A stretch of 10,912 nt of DNA from Desulfobacteraceae bacterium (GCA_029857875.1 JAOUGB010000037.1:1-10912), one strand, 5' to 3'. Shown: positions 1 to 7,555, counted from the first letter of the stretch. Translations and numbers: made by a program. Notes: generated by a model from the letters alone, not told the origin.

Positions 1-1593
1 CGCCTTTGCTGAAAATTTAGTACCTTCCTTTTATCCGGCGTTACCGGAAGCGGTAAGACAGAAGTTTACATGCATATTGCAGCAAAGGCGATGGACTTGG
101 GTTATTCCGTTCTGGTTCTGGTTCCTGAAATTGCCCTTATATCCCAGACGGAAAGACGATTCAGGGCACGCTTTGGTGATCGTGTCGCTATTCTTCACAG
201 CGGACTTTCTGCTGGAGAGCGTTACGATCAGTGGGTACGTATTGCCAGGGATGAGGTTTCCATCGCCATTGGTGCCAGATCGGCTGTATTTGCACCTTTA
301 ACGAATATCGGCATTATTATCGTTGATGAAGAACATGACACATCTTACAAGCAGGATAGCCGTTTGAGATACAATGCCAGAGATCTTGCCGTGGTAAGGG
401 CAAAGCAACAGAACGCTGTGGCACTGCTGGGGTCTGCCACGCCTTCAATACAATCCTATTATAATGTAAAAACAGAGAAGTTCAAAGGGGTTACATTAAC
501 AGAGCGAGTTGAAAATAGATCGCTCCCCAAGGTAACAGTGGTTGATCTTCGTAAAAGCAGAGATGTTCGGGGAAGTCGACGCTTTATCACTCCGGAGCTT
601 TATGAAGCAATGGAAACGACACTTGGACGTGGCGAGCAGGTGCTCCTTTTCTTGAACCGGCGTGGCTTTGCCAGCTATCCGGTTTGCTCAGCTTGCGGTG
701 AAGCGATACGATGTAAAAATTGTGATATTTCTTTGACATTGCATCAAAAGGCCAATGCATACAAATGCCATTACTGTGGGTTTACACGAGCGTCAGCTTC
801 CAACTGCATTTCCTGCGGGTCCTCTAAGATCATGCTTTTGGGGCTTGGGACCGAAAAGGTCGAGGCGACGGTAAAGATGCTTTTCCCTCAGGCCTCAGTC
901 GCCAGAATGGATCGTGACACGACCCGACGCAAAGGATCAATGATAAAGATACTCAAAGGCTTAAGAAACCGGACCATTGATGTTCTGGTGGGGACTCAGA
1001 TGGTGGCTAAAGGTCATGACTTTCCAAACATTACCCTTGTTGGTATTATCTGTGCAGACCTCTCTTTGAATTTTCCTGATTTTCGAGCCGGAGAACGTAC
1101 ATTTCAGCTGCTGGCCCAGGTTGCCGGTCGCGCCGGACGGGGGCCTGTGTCCGGACGTGTTATTCTGCAGACGTATAACCCGGATCATTTCAGCATTTTA
1201 TCTGCAACTGAGCAGGACTTGAAGACGTTTTACAAGGCCGAGATCGGGTTTCGAAAGAGCCTTCATTATCCACCATTTTCTAGGGTGGTTCAGATTAAAA
1301 TATCTGGAAAAAACAAAGAAAAGACCCGGCAGCATGCCCAGACTGTAGGAGACCTTTGCAATACATTAAAACAAAAGAACAGATCGTTTTCAAGATCCCT
1401 TGAAATATTGGGTCCCATTGAAGCCCCGCTTTTCAAGATTGCAAAGCAATACCGATGGCAGATTCTTTTAAAAGGTTTGGAGGTCAAACCGCTCCACCGA
1501 TTTCTTCACAATTTATGGCTCGAGAACAGAGCAATAATCAACCGGCCCGATGTCAATGTCGTTCTTGATGTAGATCCGATTTTTATGATGTAA
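1..1593 (+). CDS. priA: Primosomal protein N' (PriA) replication-restart helicase, 5' partial
   Basis: PriA is a superfamily 2 3'-5' DNA helicase that recognises stalled forks and reloads the replisome. Seen here: the Walker A loop GVTGSGKTE (positions 43-66), the DEEH box followed by TSYKQD, a zinc-binding insert with eight cysteines in CxxC pairs (roughly 685-830), the helicase motif VGTQMVAKGHDFP, the motif QVAGRAGRG, and the typical C-terminal domain ending at TAA 1591-1593. The DNA-binding N-terminal part (about 200 residues in the family) lies left of the window. The open frame is clean only from position 13: a TGA occupies 10-12 in this frame, and the family resemblance upstream of KFSTFLL is better in frame 2, so one base may be missing in the A run at 12-15. 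Identity is certain; the left-edge break is unresolved. Confidence 0.95.
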
Positions 1594-1604
1594 AAAGATG
1601 CGCC

Positions 1605-1633
1605 TTGACATTCTATAGAATGCACCTTAAATA
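1605..1633 (+). promoter_or_regulatory. Candidate sigma70 promoter before the DUF1573 gene
   Basis: A consensus -35 box TTGACA lies at 1605-1610. A 17-nt spacer separates it from TTAAAT at 1628-1633, a moderate -10 box with 4 of 6 consensus bases. Transcription from here would leave a leader of roughly 90 nt before the ATG at 1732. A 14-bp perfect palindrome overlaps the -35 box and spacer, which suggests an operator but does not prove one. Confidence 0.45.
1609..1622. repeat. 14-bp perfect palindrome, possible operator
   Basis: CATTCTATAGAATG is its own reverse complement. It overlaps the last two bases of the -35 box and sits within the spacer of the candidate promoter of the DUF1573-HAD-L,D-transpeptidase run, a place where a dimeric repressor would block RNA polymerase. 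A palindrome of this length is expected about once by chance in a window this size, so only its position makes it notable. Confidence 0.3.
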
Positions 1634-1731
1634 AACTGTTCATGCCTTGGCGGCTTGGTGGTGGCTGAGGTCGTGAATCGGATGTTTGAGTCAACTTGAA
1701 CCGGTCAATTTTTTTTAAGGATATTTTTAAA

Positions 1732-2463
1732 ATGAAACTTAAACTTTTATCCATCTTTTTTGCCGTCGTTTGTATTTTGTTTTTGAATAGCGGTGCATTC
1801 GGCGCTTCGCAACAAACACCTCCATCACCGTCTGTTTTTGTACCCGAAAGCCGGTACACATTCCCCACAGTTATAGATGGTACTGAAGTCACACATGATT
1901 TTATCATACAAAACAAAGGAGACGCGCCGCTTGTGATTGAAAAAGTCAAAACCGGCTGAGGGTGTACGGCTGTCTCATATCCGAGACAGATCCCTCCCGG
2001 CGGTGAGGGAAAAATTGTTATTAAAGTCGATACATCGGGATACGGCGGAAAAACACTCACCAAAAAAATAACGGTCAAAACCAATTCTCTCAAGCATTCC
2101 ATGCTCTATTTGACCATTATGGGCAATGTTGAACAATTTGTTGACATTGTTCCAAAGAGAGTTGATTTGCGTGGTTTTGAAGGCAATCCAATAAAAGCAA
2201 AGGTGAAGATCATACCGAAAGATAAGTATCCATTCACAATTATAAAAGCTAAGGCAACCAATACAAAAAACATTACCTTCACCCTGGAAAAAACTAAAAG
2301 CTCAGAAAAAATGGAATATGTTCTGACGGTTGAAAATCTGAAAAAAACCACGGGGCGCTATGTTGACACCATAAAATTAAAAACAGACAGCAAGATACGG
2401 CCCGAGATTAAAATTTATGTTATCGGGAACATTCTCAATAGGACGAAAAACGAAATACAATAA
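1732..2463 (+). CDS. Exported DUF1573 protein, predicted selenoprotein (in-frame UGA = Sec76)
   Basis: Reading from ATG 1732 through the UGA at 1957-1959 gives one 243-residue protein ending at TAA 2461-2463. Both halves are in the same frame. Residues 1-25 form a Sec signal peptide (two lysines, hydrophobic core, small residues near 20-25), so the product should act outside the cytoplasm. Residues about 33-115 match the DUF1573 Ig-like fold: HDFIIQNKGDAPLVIEKV, then the family's CGCT motif with its first Cys replaced by the UGA, then PPGGEGKI and a KVDTSGYGG strand. A second beta-rich region fills 118-243. Apart from Cys14 in the signal peptide, the only redox residues are Sec76 and Cys78. 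The ATG was preferred over the TTG at 1696 because it starts a proper signal peptide and follows AAGG at 1717-1720. The gene heads a run with a HAD phosphatase and an L,D-transpeptidase. The exact function of DUF1573 proteins is not established. A pseudogene made by a Cys-to-stop mutation is the alternative. Confidence 0.85.
1957..1959 (+). other. In-frame UGA, predicted selenocysteine codon
   Basis: The UGA replaces the first Cys of the DUF1573 CGCT motif; the codons after it read Gly-Cys-Thr-Ala-Val and continue in frame for 167 residues with good family resemblance. Cys-to-Sec replacement is the classic signature of a bacterial selenoprotein. Read as a stop, it would leave only a signal peptide and a half domain of 75 residues. 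Confidence 0.8.
1957..1996 (+). promoter_or_regulatory. Candidate bacterial SECIS hairpin
   Basis: The upper stem is a perfect 7-bp helix, CTGTCTC (1970-1976) with GAGACAG (1983-1989), closing a 6-nt loop ATATCC (1977-1982). A lower 5-bp helix pairs 1958-1962 (GAGGG, including two bases of the UGA) with 1992-1996 (CCCTC), leaving an internal loop of 7 and 2 nt. There are 17 nt between the UGA and the apical loop, inside the range known for bacterial SECIS elements and, from memory, equal to E. coli fdhF. One point against: the loop has no G in its first two positions, which the usual bacterial consensus expects. Confidence 0.65.
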
Positions 2464-2465
2464 AG

Positions 2466-3092
2466 ATGGAAAATATCAAAGTTGTCGCTTTTGACTGTGA
2501 CGGTGTCATGTTTGATACAACGAAAGCAAACATGGCTTATTATAACGAAATATTGGAGCATTTCGGTCGGCCAACCCTGACCCCCGATCAGTTTGCGTAT
2601 TGTCACAGCCACACGGCAGACCAATCGATTGCACACCTGTTTAATGACGAAAAAAGCTTCAGGGCAGCTCAGAATTATCGAAAAAGTATGAGTTATATCC
2701 CGTTTTTAAAATATATGGTATTGGAACCTTATTTAAAGCCTCTGCTCAAAAAACTCAGACCCAGATACAAGACTGCCATTGCGACAAACCGATCGAATAC
2801 AATGGATCGAGTTCTCAGCGAACATGGTCTGGAAGGATATTTTGATCTGGTTGTTAGTTCCAATGATGTCGATCGTCCCAAACCTTATCCGGACCCGCTG
2901 ATCAAAATTTTGGAACATTTTGAAATAGAGGCATATAATACCTTATATGTGGGAGATTCAGAACTTGACGAAATTGCTGCAAAAGCAGCGGGTGTGCCGT
3001 TTGTGGCGTATCAAAACAGATCTCTTTCCGCCAATTTTCATATCAAGAGCTTAAAAGAAATTGCTCAGATACTTGATATCAAAATAGCGTAA
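2466..3092 (+). CDS. HAD-superfamily hydrolase, phosphoglycolate-phosphatase-like
   Basis: A 208-residue cytoplasmic HAD phosphatase. Motif I is DCDGVMFD with nucleophile Asp10 and acid/base Asp12; motif II is Thr107 in IATNRS; motif III is Lys139 in RPKPYPDP; motif IV is VGDSELDEIAA with Asp164 and Asp168. The helical insertion between motif I and II (about residues 20-90) is a C1-type cap as in Gph/PGMB-like enzymes. The substrate cannot be told from sequence; phosphoglycolate or another small phosphoester is plausible. The ATG starts 2 nt after the stop of the DUF1573 gene, with no strong ribosome binding site close by (AGGA lies about 20 nt upstream), so translation is probably coupled to ribosomes finishing the upstream gene. 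Confidence 0.88.
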   Translation: MENIKVVAFDCDGVMFDTTKANMAYYNEILEHFGRPTLTPDQFAYCHSHTADQSIAHLFNDEKSFRAAQNYRKSMSYIPFLKYMVLEPYLKPLLKKLRPRYKTAIATNRSNTMDRVLSEHGLEGYFDLVVSSNDVDRPKPYPDPLIKILEHFEIEAYNTLYVGDSELDEIAAKAAGVPFVAYQNRSLSANFHIKSLKEIAQILDIKIA

Positions 3093-3111
3093 CAATCTTA
3101 GATGTTTTTCA

Positions 3112-4014
3112 ATGCAAATTATAACCGATGATGTTAAAGACACACAAAAGGCCGACGCTTTCATCTTCATGAAAGCGGCCTTGCTTGTTGTTGTCGTTGT
3201 TTTAACCCTTTGTTATTACGGGTTAAAAAACAATTCCTATGCTAAAGAACCTTTCCAGAACAATCTCATTGGAGACACGGTCCAAGGTGATGTGGATGAC
3301 GGGTTATGGGATGGTCCGATTCTTTTTTACAAAGGAAACGGAAAACCCATTCACCTGATCCTGGTGGAGAAAGCCTTCCAAAAGCTCCGCTTGTATACTT
3401 ATGACGGTCGCTACAAGTTAATTAAGAGCTATAATTGCAGCACCGGAGAACAGCCCGGGAAAAAACAAAACGAAAATGACGAAAAAACGCCTGAAGGGAT
3501 TTACTTCAATATAAAGTCTTACCGGGATTCTAAAGTCACCCTGTTCGGCGACCGGGCCTTTGGGTTAAATTATCCTGATATCTTTGACAGTCTTGAAGGT
3601 AATTGTGGCAATGGGATATTCATCCATGGTTCCAATCAGACCATAAAGCCTTTTTCAACCAATGGGTGTGTGGTCTTAAACACTCGAGATCTTGCTGATC
3701 TGGATCGACGGGCTTCATTAAAGAAAACGCCTGTTATCATTGCAAACCATCTTCCTTACCGGTTTGAGCCGGCTAAAAAGCAACTATCTGAACTTATGCG
3801 TTTACTCAAACAGGCCATGCTTCCTGAAAGCTACCGGTCTTTGAATCGAGAATTTAGGCATATTGCGGTCATCGGTTTTCAAAAGCGTGTTGTGGCCGTG
3901 GGCGAAGTCAGGATAAAAGACAGCAAGAATACACTGGGATTTTCCAGGCTTTACCTTTATCGGCCGGGAAAAGACCTTATGGTATTACTCAAGCGGGAGT
4001 GGAGCGAGGAATGA
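3112..4014 (+). CDS. YkuD-family L,D-transpeptidase, exported or membrane-anchored
   Basis: L,D-transpeptidases cross-link peptidoglycan stem peptides or attach proteins to them, in the periplasm, through a catalytic cysteine. Seen here: the YkuD domain at about residues 75-212, with TPEGIY at 126-131, IFIHGSN carrying His172 and the signature STNGCVVL carrying catalytic Cys186. A hydrophobic segment spans about 21-36. From the ATG at 3112 the product has 300 residues and a short N-terminal extension; the in-frame ATG at 3169 (Met20) would give a more typical signal peptide ending near SYA. Neither start has a clear ribosome binding site. The C-terminal 60 residues after the catalytic domain are not recognised. 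The gene follows the HAD gene by 19 nt and probably shares its transcript. The specific cross-link formed cannot be predicted. Confidence 0.9.
   Translation: MQIITDDVKDTQKADAFIFMKAALLVVVVVLTLCYYGLKNNSYAKEPFQNNLIGDTVQGDVDDGLWDGPILFYKGNGKPIHLILVEKAFQKLRLYTYDGRYKLIKSYNCSTGEQPGKKQNENDEKTPEGIYFNIKSYRDSKVTLFGDRAFGLNYPDIFDSLEGNCGNGIFIHGSNQTIKPFSTNGCVVLNTRDLADLDRRASLKKTPVIIANHLPYRFEPAKKQLSELMRLLKQAMLPESYRSLNREFRHIAVIGFQKRVVAVGEVRIKDSKNTLGFSRLYLYRPGKDLMVLLKREWSEE
3150..3180 (+). repeat. Hairpin spanning the alternative start of the L,D-transpeptidase gene
   Basis: CGCTTTCAT (3156-3164) and ATGAAAGCG (3169-3177) form a perfect 9-bp stem with a 4-nt CTTC loop, extended by GGC/GCC after a 3-nt bulge. 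The right arm begins with the in-frame ATG at 3169. No T tract follows, so it is not an intrinsic terminator. It could mask the internal start or slow ribosomes at the beginning of the gene. Confidence 0.5.
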
Positions 4015-4033
4015 TTGATAGGCGTGTGGGAAG

Positions 4034-4258
4034 TTATTGATTTCCGAATCCGTTATTTGCACTGCAGTCCGGGCACTCCCAGGTTATTCCGTTGCACGAC
4101 ATACCCCAGAAATTTTCCATCATGCATTCCTGGCAAATAGCGAAGCCGCAACGGCATCTCCAGCAAAAAGGTGGATTTTTACCGCAACAATGACATCCTA
4201 TTTGCCGGGCTCTGCGACGTCTTTGTCTATAAGATGTGTTTTTTACAGAGTCTGTCAT
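4034..4258 (-). CDS. Small Cys-rich putative zinc-binding protein, 74 residues
   Basis: I do not recognise a named family. The N-terminus has an arginine-rich patch (RQRRRRARQ, residues 11-19). Residues 22-65 hold eleven cysteines, including CxxC pairs at 22/25, 32/35, 42/45 and 62/65, a pattern fit for two zinc sites of treble-clef or ribbon type. The conserved-looking core ENFWGMSCNGITWECPDC suggests a real folded domain, not a chance frame. The ATG at 4258 was chosen over an upstream TTG at 4264. The first 32 nt overlap the end of the CoA-binding gene in another frame, which points to translational coupling. The arginine patch plus zinc fingers would suit nucleic-acid or protein binding, but that is inference. 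Confidence 0.7.
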   Translation of the reverse strand: MTDSVKNTSYRQRRRRARQIGCHCCGKNPPFCWRCRCGFAICQECMMENFWGMSCNGITWECPDCSANNGFGNQ

Positions 4259-4661
4259 GTTCAATCTTTATGCATTTGTTCATGACGACATCGATGCCCG
4301 CTTCTATTAAAAGCGATGCCGCTTCCTGATTTTCGATACCAAGCTGCATCCAAAAAACCTTGGGTTGCATCCGTATCGCCTCGTGCGCATGCGGTAAAAT
4401 CTGTTCAGGATTTCTAAATACATCCACAATATCCACGTTTTCCTTGATATCATCGAGGGTGGCATAGGCGCTTTGTCCCAAGATCTCTTCCTGGCCGGGC
4501 CTGACCGGAATTATGCTGTATCCATGATCTTTCAGATATCTGGCGACCCTATTGGAATCCCTGTCAGGTTTAGGGCTTAGGCCGAGGATTGCGATAGTCT
4601 TGGCGTTTTCAAGTATATCTTTTATTTCGCTGTCTTCTTTAATTATTTTACCTGATTTCAT
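4227..4661 (-). CDS. CoA-binding domain protein (YccU-like)
   Basis: A 144-residue cytoplasmic protein with a single Rossmann-type CoA_binding_2 domain. Residues about 17-40 read KTIAILGLSPKPDRDSNRVA, the nucleotide-binding loop typical of this family, followed by GYSIIPVRPGQEEILG and VDIVDVFRNPEQ. The later VFWMQLGIENQEA and DVVMNKCIKIEH segments also match family positions. Such proteins bind CoA or acyl-CoA; the cellular role of stand-alone members is poorly defined. The ATG at 4661 is preceded by AAGGA with 7-nt spacing, a good ribosome binding site. It is the first gene of a - strand pair with the Cys-rich protein and is divergent from polA. Confidence 0.88.
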   Translation of the reverse strand: MKSGKIIKEDSEIKDILENAKTIAILGLSPKPDRDSNRVARYLKDHGYSIIPVRPGQEEILGQSAYATLDDIKENVDIVDVFRNPEQILPHAHEAIRMQPKVFWMQLGIENQEAASLLIEAGIDVVMNKCIKIEHDRLCKKHIL

Positions 4662-4777
4662 GTGATGATCCTTTAAGCGGCCTTGCTGTCTTATGGAATT
4701 AATGATAGGAACAAAAGCAAAACAATTTTTAATGAATCGAAATTAATGCAACAGTGTATTCTTGTCAACCGCTAGCA

Positions 4778-4789
4778 ATCTTTAAAGAT
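4778..4789. repeat. 12-bp palindrome upstream of polA
   Basis: ATCTTTAAAGAT reads the same on both strands and lies 35 bp before the polA start, just downstream of a TTGTCA (4762-4767) that could serve as a -35 box. No convincing -10 box at correct spacing is visible. The 163-bp segment 4662-4824 carries the divergent control regions of polA and the CoA-binding gene. Confidence 0.25.
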
Positions 4790-4824
4790 ATACGGGATGT
4801 ATATCATACGGAAAATGAATCCAT

Positions 4825-7503
4825 ATGAAAAATGATAGAACATTATATTTGATAGACGGTAGTGCATATATTTATCGTGCCTATCATGCCATAAGGAGTT
4901 TGGCCAATTCAAAAGGTCTGCCCACTAACGCAGCCTTCGGATTCACTCGAATGCTAATCAAACTCATTGAGGATCGATCCCCTGAATACGTGGTCATGTT
5001 CTTTGATGCCAAGGGGCCGACCTTCAGGCATGAAATATACCAGGACTACAAGGCGAATCGCCCCCCCATGCCCGAGGATTTGTCGATTCAGATTCCTTAT
5101 ATAAAGGAAATAACCCATGGATTCAACATCCCGGTTATTGAAATGCAGGGTTTTGAGGCCGATGATCTTATCGGCACTTTCAGATACCAGGCTGAAAAAG
5201 CCGGGTTCTTTGTTGTAATGGTTACCGGGGATAAAGATTTTGTTCAGCTTGTCACAGACAATGCCGTCATCTGGGATCCCATGAAAGAAAAAACCATTGA
5301 TATCAATACGGTTAGAGACGACTTTGGTGTTGAGCCTTACCAAATGATAGATGTGATGGCGCTTTCAGGTGATGCGTCAGACAATATACCCGGAGTTCCC
5401 GGTATCGGGCCCAAAACAGCCCTGTCTTTAATCAAAACTTTTGGTACCGTGGAACGTCTTTATGAACGCGTTCATACGATTACAAAGAAAAAACAGCATG
5501 AAAACCTCGTTCAGTTCAAAGAACAGGCTTTTTTGAGCAAAGAACTGGTTAAAATCAATATTGATGTACCGTTTCCATTTAATCCAGAAAATTTCAAATA
5601 TGAAACACCGGATAACACCAGGCTGTCAAAACTTTTTAAACATCTGGAATTTAGACAATTGCAGCAAGCTTTTCCCAAACGATCCGATCTTTCAAATAAA
5701 AATTACCATGCGATATATGATATGGCGGCGCTTTTTGATTTGATTGGGCAACTTGAAGCAGCTGAAATGTTCGCTGTCGATACCGAAACCACCTCAAAAG
5801 ATCCTATGAAAGCAAGTCTTGTGGGGTTGTCGTTTTCAATGAAGCCTGACGAAGCTTTTTACATCCCGTGTGCCCATGATTATCCAGAGGCCCCGGCACA
5901 GCTTGAGCTTAAAAGCGTATTAAGTCAATTGAAACCTGTGCTTGAAAATCCGGACGTAAAAAAAATTGGGCAGAATATAAAATATGACTGGATGGTCCTT
6001 AAACGTCATGGGATAAACCTGGCCGGCGTGATTTTTGACACCATGCTGGCGTCCTATCTGATTAACCCTTCAAAACGGGCCCACAACTTGGACCAGATCG
6101 CTCTCGATTTTCTGGATCACAAAACGATGACGTACAAGGAGATTTCAGGTAAGGGGAAAAAAGATGTGAGTTTTTCCGAAATTCCCCTGGAAAAGGCGAT
6201 GCCGTATTCCTGTGAAGATGCAGATATTACGTTGATGGCCTATCATGTTCTAATGCCTTTGATCGACAGCGCCGGCCTGATGGAACTGTATAATAACGTT
6301 GAGTTACCCCTTGTGCCGGTTTTAATGAATATGGAAATGACAGGGGTTTGTATTGACAGAGAAAAGCTCATGGAGCTTTCTAAATCCTTTGAACATCAGC
6401 TTGAACAGCTTGAAAGCATGATTTATTCAATTGCTGGAGAAGAATTTAATATCAAATCGTCCCAGCAGCTGGGGAGGATACTTTTTGAAAAACTCGAGCT
6501 GCCGGTTCAAAAAAAGACCAAAAAAAAAACAGGGTATTCAACAGATGTTAACGTGCTGACAGCCCTTGCAGACAAGCATGAACTTCCGGAGATTATTTTA
6601 AGACACAGAACCCTTGCCAAGTTGAAATCAACCTATACGGATTCCCTGCTTGATCTTGTTCATCCGGAAACCGGAAGGATTCATACATCCTACAATCAAA
6701 CGGTTACTGCCACCGGTAGACTGAGCAGTTCTGATCCGAACCTTCAAAATATACCTATCAGGACAGATGAGGGCATGGAAATTCGCAAAGCATTTGTTCC
6801 AAGAAAAGAATGGATCCTGGTTTCAGCCGATTATTCTCAGATAGAACTTCGCATCCTGGCCCATTATGCCGATGATGATATTCTGATAGAGGCATTTAAA
6901 AATGATGAGGATATTCACACCCGTACCGCGACCGAAGTATTTCAGGTTTTTCCCTCATTTGTCACTTCCGAACTGAGACGACAGGCCAAGGTAATTAACT
7001 TCGGCATTGTGTATGGTATGAGCCCTTACGGGCTTTCCAAAGAACTGGGCATCAGTCAAAAAATGGCCAAAACTTATATAGACAATTATTTTTCCAGATA
7101 TAAAGGTGTCAAAAGATTTGTTGATCAAACCATCAGCGATGCCAGAAAGACCAAAAAAACGAGTACCCTCTTGGGCCGCATCAGACTGCTGCCGGATATC
7201 AATAGTTCCAATAAAGTCTTACGGGAGTTTGCAGAACGCACGGCCATCAACACACCCGTCCAGGGAACTGCCGCTGATCTCATTAAGCTGGCCATGATCC
7301 GTGTGGATGCCGCATTCAGAGAAGGCGGTCTAAAAAGCGCAATGCTTCTTTCGGTACATGACGAAATCGTTTTCGAAGTTCCTCCTGAGGAGCTTGCGTC
7401 CGTCAAGGTCCTTGTCAAAGAAATCATGGAAGGGATTTGGAATCTAAAGGTGCCTTTGAAGGTCAATCTGGCATCGGGTGATAACTGGGCCGAGGCCCAT
7501 TAA
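4825..7503 (+). CDS. polA: DNA polymerase I
   Basis: Full-length 892-residue family A polymerase that fills gaps and removes RNA primers in replication and repair. The 5' nuclease domain occupies about 1-290 (LIDGSAYIYRAYHA, GFEADDLIGT, TGDKDFVQLV, GDASDNIPGVPGIGPKTA). The 3'-5' exonuclease looks active: Exo I Asp319/Glu321 in FAVDTETT, Exo II Asp388 in IGQNIKYDW, Exo III Tyr461/Asp465 in YSCEDAD. The polymerase domain has motif A Asp669 in SADYSQIELR, motif B Arg718, Lys722, Phe726 and Tyr730 in RRQAKVINFGIVYG, and motif C Asp846-Glu847 in SVHDEIVFEV. Phe726 rather than Tyr predicts normal exclusion of dideoxynucleotides. The ATG at 4825 matches the usual family start. The ribosome binding site is weak (CGGA about 12 nt upstream). 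No neighbour is cotranscribed. Confidence 0.98.
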   Translation: MKNDRTLYLIDGSAYIYRAYHAIRSLANSKGLPTNAAFGFTRMLIKLIEDRSPEYVVMFFDAKGPTFRHEIYQDYKANRPPMPEDLSIQIPYIKEITHGFNIPVIEMQGFEADDLIGTFRYQAEKAGFFVVMVTGDKDFVQLVTDNAVIWDPMKEKTIDINTVRDDFGVEPYQMIDVMALSGDASDNIPGVPGIGPKTALSLIKTFGTVERLYERVHTITKKKQHENLVQFKEQAFLSKELVKINIDVPFPFNPENFKYETPDNTRLSKLFKHLEFRQLQQAFPKRSDLSNKNYHAIYDMAALFDLIGQLEAAEMFAVDTETTSKDPMKASLVGLSFSMKPDEAFYIPCAHDYPEAPAQLELKSVLSQLKPVLENPDVKKIGQNIKYDWMVLKRHGINLAGVIFDTMLASYLINPSKRAHNLDQIALDFLDHKTMTYKEISGKGKKDVSFSEIPLEKAMPYSCEDADITLMAYHVLMPLIDSAGLMELYNNVELPLVPVLMNMEMTGVCIDREKLMELSKSFEHQLEQLESMIYSIAGEEFNIKSSQQLGRILFEKLELPVQKKTKKKTGYSTDVNVLTALADKHELPEIILRHRTLAKLKSTYTDSLLDLVHPETGRIHTSYNQTVTATGRLSSSDPNLQNIPIRTDEGMEIRKAFVPRKEWILVSADYSQIELRILAHYADDDILIEAFKNDEDIHTRTATEVFQVFPSFVTSELRRQAKVINFGIVYGMSPYGLSKELGISQKMAKTYIDNYFSRYKGVKRFVDQTISDARKTKKTSTLLGRIRLLPDINSSNKVLREFAERTAINTPVQGTAADLIKLAMIRVDAAFREGGLKSAMLLSVHDEIVFEVPPEELASVKVLVKEIMEGIWNLKVPLKVNLASGDNWAEAH

Positions 7504-7555
7504 CCTGAGTTTCTCATGAAGAATTTATCTAATCTTAGAAAACCGTTAGCGCTCA

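Noticed and set aside
10..12. UGA in priA as a second selenocysteine codon (following a Cys)
   Set aside because: PriA has no conserved Cys at this place, no hairpin of SECIS type follows, and a one-base frameshift explains the break better.
1649..1670. G-rich stretch with several GG pairs as a G-quadruplex or decayed repeat
   Set aside because: Only GG runs are present, so any quadruplex would be a weak two-layer one, and no second copy is in the window.
1696..1731. TTG at 1696 as the start of the DUF1573 gene
   Set aside because: It would add a 12-residue charged extension before the signal peptide; the ATG at 1732 starts a normal signal peptide.
4012..4014. UGA ending the L,D-transpeptidase gene as possible read-through
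   Set aside because: The frame after it has no family resemblance and runs antisense to the Cys-rich gene; the protein is already complete.
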